A stretch of DNA of 64,000 nt from Kluyvera sp046569695 (GTDB lineage: Bacteria; Pseudomonadota; Gammaproteobacteria; Enterobacterales; Enterobacteriaceae): assembly GCF_046569695.1 (NCBI RefSeq), contig NZ_JBKHUI010000001.1, positions 186,001 through 250,000 on the forward strand. The letters are read 5' to 3'. Positions 61,148 through 64,000 of the stretch are shown piece after piece. The notes under the pieces were generated by a model that was not told the origin of the DNA, made no database searches, and saw nothing but the letters and a program-made list of their open reading frames with translations. Positions within the stretch are counted from its first letter, which is position 1. Each line of letters begins with the position of its first letter. The position numbers were made by a program, and so were the translations under genes.

Positions 61148-62491
61148 ATGTTCACTACACTCGCGTATATTGCGCTTTTTTTGATCTGCTCATGGGGCAT
61201 TTTCGAAATAGACAAACGCAGTTCATCGCTTTCCCGCTCTGTCTTCGCGGCTATTTTCATCGGCGCGCTCATCGGGCTTTCTCTTCACTTTATCGCCAGC
61301 GACAGCAGAACCACCGTTATTGATTGGTACAGCGTGATTGGCAACGGCTACGTTAATTTATTAAAGCTGGTCGCCATTCCGCTGATCTTTATTTCCATTC
61401 TCTCAGCGATTAATAAGCTCGAAAACAATGCTGGGATCGGCAAAATGTCGCTGACCATCGTCGCTTGTATGTTGATTCTGGTGATGATCGCCGGGTTTGT
61501 TGGTCTGACGGTGGCGCATACCCTGGGGCTGAGCGCCAGCACCTTCGGACAGATGCAGTCCACGCTAACCGCAGACGATGTGTCGAAAACCGCCGCCGTT
61601 TCACTGCCGCAGCTTATCACCGCCTTGATTCCCACCAATCTGTTCCTCGACCTGACCGGAGCCAGAAGCGTTTCGGTGATCGGAATAGTGATATTTACCC
61701 TGCTGGCGGGTATCGCGCTGCTGAAAGTAAAAAAAGAGGCGCCGGAAGAAGGTGCAAAATTAAGCGCCGGTATTAACGCCATTCAGATGTGGGTCATGAA
61801 GATGGTGCGCATCGTTATTGCCCTTACACCTTACGGGGTGCTGGCATTAATGGCGAAGGTGTTTTCCACTTATCAGCTCGCGCAATTTACCAGCCTGCTC
61901 GGCTTTATTGCCGCCTGCTACCTGGCGGTGGCGATGATGTTTATTGTGCATGCTATTTTGCTGGTGTTGAGCGGACATAACCCGCTGCACTACTACAAAA
62001 CCGTGTGGCCAGTGCTAACCTTTGCCTTTGTTTCCCGCAGCAGCGCGGCGGCTATTCCGCTGGCGATTACCGCGCAGGAGAAATTTGGTGTGCCGAGCAC
62101 CATTGCCAATATCGCTGCCTCGTTTGGCTCCAGCATGGGGCAAAACGGCTGCGCCGGTATTTATCCGGCCATTATGGTGGCGATGATTGCGCCAACGATG
62201 GGCATCAATCCGTTCTCCGTGCATTTCCTGGTGACGCTGCTGCCGGCTATCGCACTGGGTTCTATCGGCGTCGCGGGTGTGGGTGGCGGCGGTACCTTTG
62301 CTGCGCTGATTGTGCTTTCCACACTGAATTTTCCGGTGGCGCTGGTCGGGATCTTTATTGCGATTGAGCCGATTGTTGATATGGCGCGTACCGCGCTGAA
62401 CGTGAATGGCTCGATGATGTCCGGCGTGATTGCCAGCCGAATATTGACGAAAGACGAGACGACGCAAGAAACAGAAGCGTCGCTTAACTGA
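61148..62491 (+). CDS. Sodium:dicarboxylate-type transporter, TcyP (YdjN)-like
   Basis: 448 residues from ATG 61148 (MFTTLAYIAL), behind AAGAGG. DAACS (glutamate transporter fold) features: SIGVAGVGGGGTFAALIV, FVSRSSAAAIPLAI with its serine-rich hairpin loop, and SMGQNGCAGIYPAIMVAMIAP. NGCAGIYPA and TFAFVSRSSAA match E. coli TcyP, a cystine/cystathionine importer of 463 residues. Overall similarity is moderate, so cystine is the likely but not certain substrate. Confidence 0.82.
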   Translation: MFTTLAYIALFLICSWGIFEIDKRSSSLSRSVFAAIFIGALIGLSLHFIASDSRTTVIDWYSVIGNGYVNLLKLVAIPLIFISILSAINKLENNAGIGKMSLTIVACMLILVMIAGFVGLTVAHTLGLSASTFGQMQSTLTADDVSKTAAVSLPQLITALIPTNLFLDLTGARSVSVIGIVIFTLLAGIALLKVKKEAPEEGAKLSAGINAIQMWVMKMVRIVIALTPYGVLALMAKVFSTYQLAQFTSLLGFIAACYLAVAMMFIVHAILLVLSGHNPLHYYKTVWPVLTFAFVSRSSAAAIPLAITAQEKFGVPSTIANIAASFGSSMGQNGCAGIYPAIMVAMIAPTMGINPFSVHFLVTLLPAIALGSIGVAGVGGGGTFAALIVLSTLNFPVALVGIFIAIEPIVDMARTALNVNGSMMSGVIASRILTKDETTQETEASLN

Positions 62492-62495
62492 TATC

Positions 62496-62528
62496 ACGCG
62501 CCTCGGTGCCCTGAACGCCGAGGCGCGT
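62496..62528. terminator. Terminator after the TcyP-like gene
   Basis: Perfect 11-bp stem ACGCGCCTCGG (62496-62506) / CCGAGGCGCGT (62518-62528), 11-base loop, followed by TAAAT. It sits between convergent genes. Confidence 0.7.
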
Positions 62529-62554
62529 TAAATAGCAGTATCACTCAGAAAATA

Positions 62555-63346
62555 TTAGCGCAGCACTATTTTGCCTATCAGATAGGTCGTCGCTTGCCCG
62601 CCAATATGAACGCGTTCCCCCAGGTGGCGGCAGCGCAGTTCTCCACCACGCTCCACGCCCTGATGCGCCATCATCTCCGTTTTGTTCAGCTTTTCAGCCC
62701 AGTAAGGGATGAGCATGCTATGCGCAGAGCCGGTTACCGGATCCTCAGCCACGGCTTCACCTGGACAGAAGAAGCGGCTAACAAAATCGTACTCGCCCGT
62801 CCCTTGCGCGGTGACGCAGACCATTTTTCCCAGCGGCACCATGGCGTTAATATTCGGCCGTAGCGCCTCAACCTGCTGCTGATTGTCCAGTACTACCAGG
62901 TAATCGCGCGCAACACGTACTTCTTTATATTCGCTGATACCCAACGCTTCCAGCAGCAACGCGGGCGGCGCGGCTGGTTCGGTCTTCCAGGCCGGGAAAT
63001 CAAGCGTTAACCACTCCCCGCTGCGAGTCACCGTCAGCGGCCCGACAAAACGGGTATCGAAATGGATCGTCGCATCAGGGAAATTCAGGTATTCAAAGAT
63101 AACGTGTGCGGCCGCCAGCGTCGCGTGCCCGCAGAGGTTAATTTCCCCCTGGGTGGTGAACCAGCGGAGTTCAAAGCCATTATCCGTGGTGACAAAAAAT
63201 GCCGTTTCCGATTGGTTATGCTGCTTCGCCATCTTCAGTAACGTCGCATCCGGCAGCCACTCGGTGAGCGGGCAAACGGCAGCGGCATTGCCACCAAATG
63301 TCGTGGTGGTGAAAGCATCTACCATATAAAAATCGATCTGTTGCAT
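62555..63346 (-). CDS. PhzF/YddE family isomerase-like protein
   Basis: 263 residues. The PhzF fold has two similar halves. VDAFTTTTFGGNAAAVCPL starts the first, the catalytic glutamate is in NQSETAFFV (about residue 46), and LCGHATLAA follows. The second half has FCPGEAVAEDPVTGSAHSML. Members include phenazine PhzF and proteins of unknown substrate such as YddE. No phenazine genes are in the window. Confidence 0.88.
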   Translation of the reverse strand: MQQIDFYMVDAFTTTTFGGNAAAVCPLTEWLPDATLLKMAKQHNQSETAFFVTTDNGFELRWFTTQGEINLCGHATLAAAHVIFEYLNFPDATIHFDTRFVGPLTVTRSGEWLTLDFPAWKTEPAAPPALLLEALGISEYKEVRVARDYLVVLDNQQQVEALRPNINAMVPLGKMVCVTAQGTGEYDFVSRFFCPGEAVAEDPVTGSAHSMLIPYWAEKLNKTEMMAHQGVERGGELRCRHLGERVHIGGQATTYLIGKIVLR

Positions 63347-63549
63347 AGCCTAACCTCTCATCAAGCGCAGGAGAATCCGCATCTTTTTCCATTGCGGAAT
63401 GACACAATTTAGATTTTTTTTATGCACTTACACCATAACAGGTCTTGTCTCCGGCGTTACAGATTTCTTACGCACAACGGCATCCAGAGAAACCAAATCA
63501 CACTGAAGTGCAATTTGGCTGCTGATGGTTGAGGGTTCGAGTGGTTTGT

Positions 63550-64000
63550 CTACTTCAGTTTAAAACCGCGCATTTGAACCGTTTCACGCAACGCTGAGCG
63601 CCCCGCCATGTAATCCATGCTGGTTGCGGATTCGACGACAGACCCACTCCAGTTTTTTTTGCTCATCCGTTGGCGTTCACGGAATGCCTGGTAAACGGTT
63701 TCGTAATCATCAAGGTAGTCGCGGTAGCGGCCTTGCTCATAATGATTGTAATGCAGCACCATTGGCTGAGCGGGACGCGGACGGATACTGCTGGCTCGGG
63801 CGTTATCCGGCAACCCTACCGCCATCCCAAAGGTAACAAAGCTGTATTGCGGCAGGTTGATCATTTCCGCTAGCGATTCTGCGATGTTACGCATCACGCC
63901 AAGATAGACGATCCCCATGCCAATAGACTCCGCGGCAACGGCGGCGTTTTGTGCGGCCAGTGCAGCATCAATCGACGCCATCAAAAAGGAATCAAGATAA
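63550..64000 (-). CDS. Nitroreductase (NfsA-like), C-terminal part, cut by window edge
   Basis: The frame runs from the right edge to the stop at 63550; about 149 residues are visible and the N-terminus is outside. NAAVAAESIGMGIVYLGVMRN and FVTFGMAVGLPDNARASSIRPR are typical of flavin nitroreductases of the NfsA/FRP group, where the Arg/Lys-rich patch near the end contributes to FMN and NADPH binding. An ATG near 63981 is internal. NfsA reduces nitroaromatics and quinones with NADPH. Confidence 0.83.
   Translation of the reverse strand, partial: YLDSFLMASIDAALAAQNAAVAAESIGMGIVYLGVMRNIAESLAEMINLPQYSFVTFGMAVGLPDNARASSIRPRPAQPMVLHYNHYEQGRYRDYLDDYETVYQAFRERQRMSKKNWSGSVVESATSMDYMAGRSALRETVQMRGFKLK

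Noticed and set aside
1..64000. CRISPR array, prophage, integrase or complete IS element
   Set aside because: No regularly spaced repeats, no transposase or phage structural gene and no tRNA-associated integrase were found on either strand.

Overview
The window looks like the chromosome of an enterobacterium of the Enterobacter / Leclercia / Lelliottia type. Many genes match Escherichia coli proteins closely over their full length (FecIRABCDE, FeaRB, YncE, YncD/PqqU, MnaT, YdcZ, YdcY, SmrA, Ogt, Fnr, UspE, PntAB, YdgH, YdgI, FolM, RstA). The blocks, however, are joined in a different order from E. coli K-12 and are separated by accessory genes. The assignment rests on protein recognition and on REP, BIME and ERIC repeats. 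No rRNA or tRNA gene was seen.

Layout. 1-3088: the cut end of an alpha/beta hydrolase, a long-form 2-isopropylmalate synthase, and a convergent AraC-type regulator. 3338-10976: a complete ferric citrate locus, with sigma factor FecI, anti-sigma/sensor FecR, TonB receptor FecA and the FecBCDE ABC importer, plus a Fur box and a FecI-type promoter. 11013-18250: an AT-richer accessory stretch with two small unknown proteins, an exported epoxide-hydrolase-like enzyme, an SDR, a TetR regulator with a striking palindromic operator, a MATE pump and a DsbA paralogue. A 70-bp copy of the pump gene's 5' end lies 3.25 kb away. 18387-30788: ABM monooxygenase, SOS gene yebG with its LexA box, an ASCH protein, the feaB/feaR pair, a YgdI/YgdR-like lipoprotein, yncE, pqqU, mcbR, an XRE-cupin regulator, mnaT-ydcZ, ydcY and an orphan DppA-like binding protein.

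31081-38836 holds an unknown secreted protein, a cystatin-like protein and the srfABC operon. 38968-48542 is an aromatic and plant-polymer section: a vanillin-dehydrogenase-like enzyme, a YbhC/PemB-type lipoprotein pectinesterase with an ERIC element in its leader, and the protocatechuate lower pathway pcaIJFBDC. The last is divergent from pcaR, with three PcaR-type operator boxes between them; smrA is convergent with pcaR. 48796-48886 is a homologue of the small RNA McaS. 49131-60231 runs ogt, fnr, uspE, a 62-aa protein, pntAB, ydgH, ydgI, folM, ydgC and rstA. RstA is not followed by rstB; isochorismatase-like, TcyP-like, PhzF-like and (cut) nitroreductase genes follow.

How it fits together. 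Fec is a self-contained iron import system. PqqU/YncE is a second TonB-linked unit with a candidate Fur site. The pca genes convert carboxymuconate to succinyl-CoA and acetyl-CoA, but the ring-cleaving PcaGH is not in the window. The least explained machinery is SrfABC: a single-pass membrane protein, an actin/Hsp70-like ATPase candidate and a protein with a degenerate P-loop, encoded as one tightly coupled operon. With the neighbouring cystatin-like gene and the TetR/MATE/SDR/epoxide-hydrolase/DsbA module, these are the best places to look for undescribed biology.
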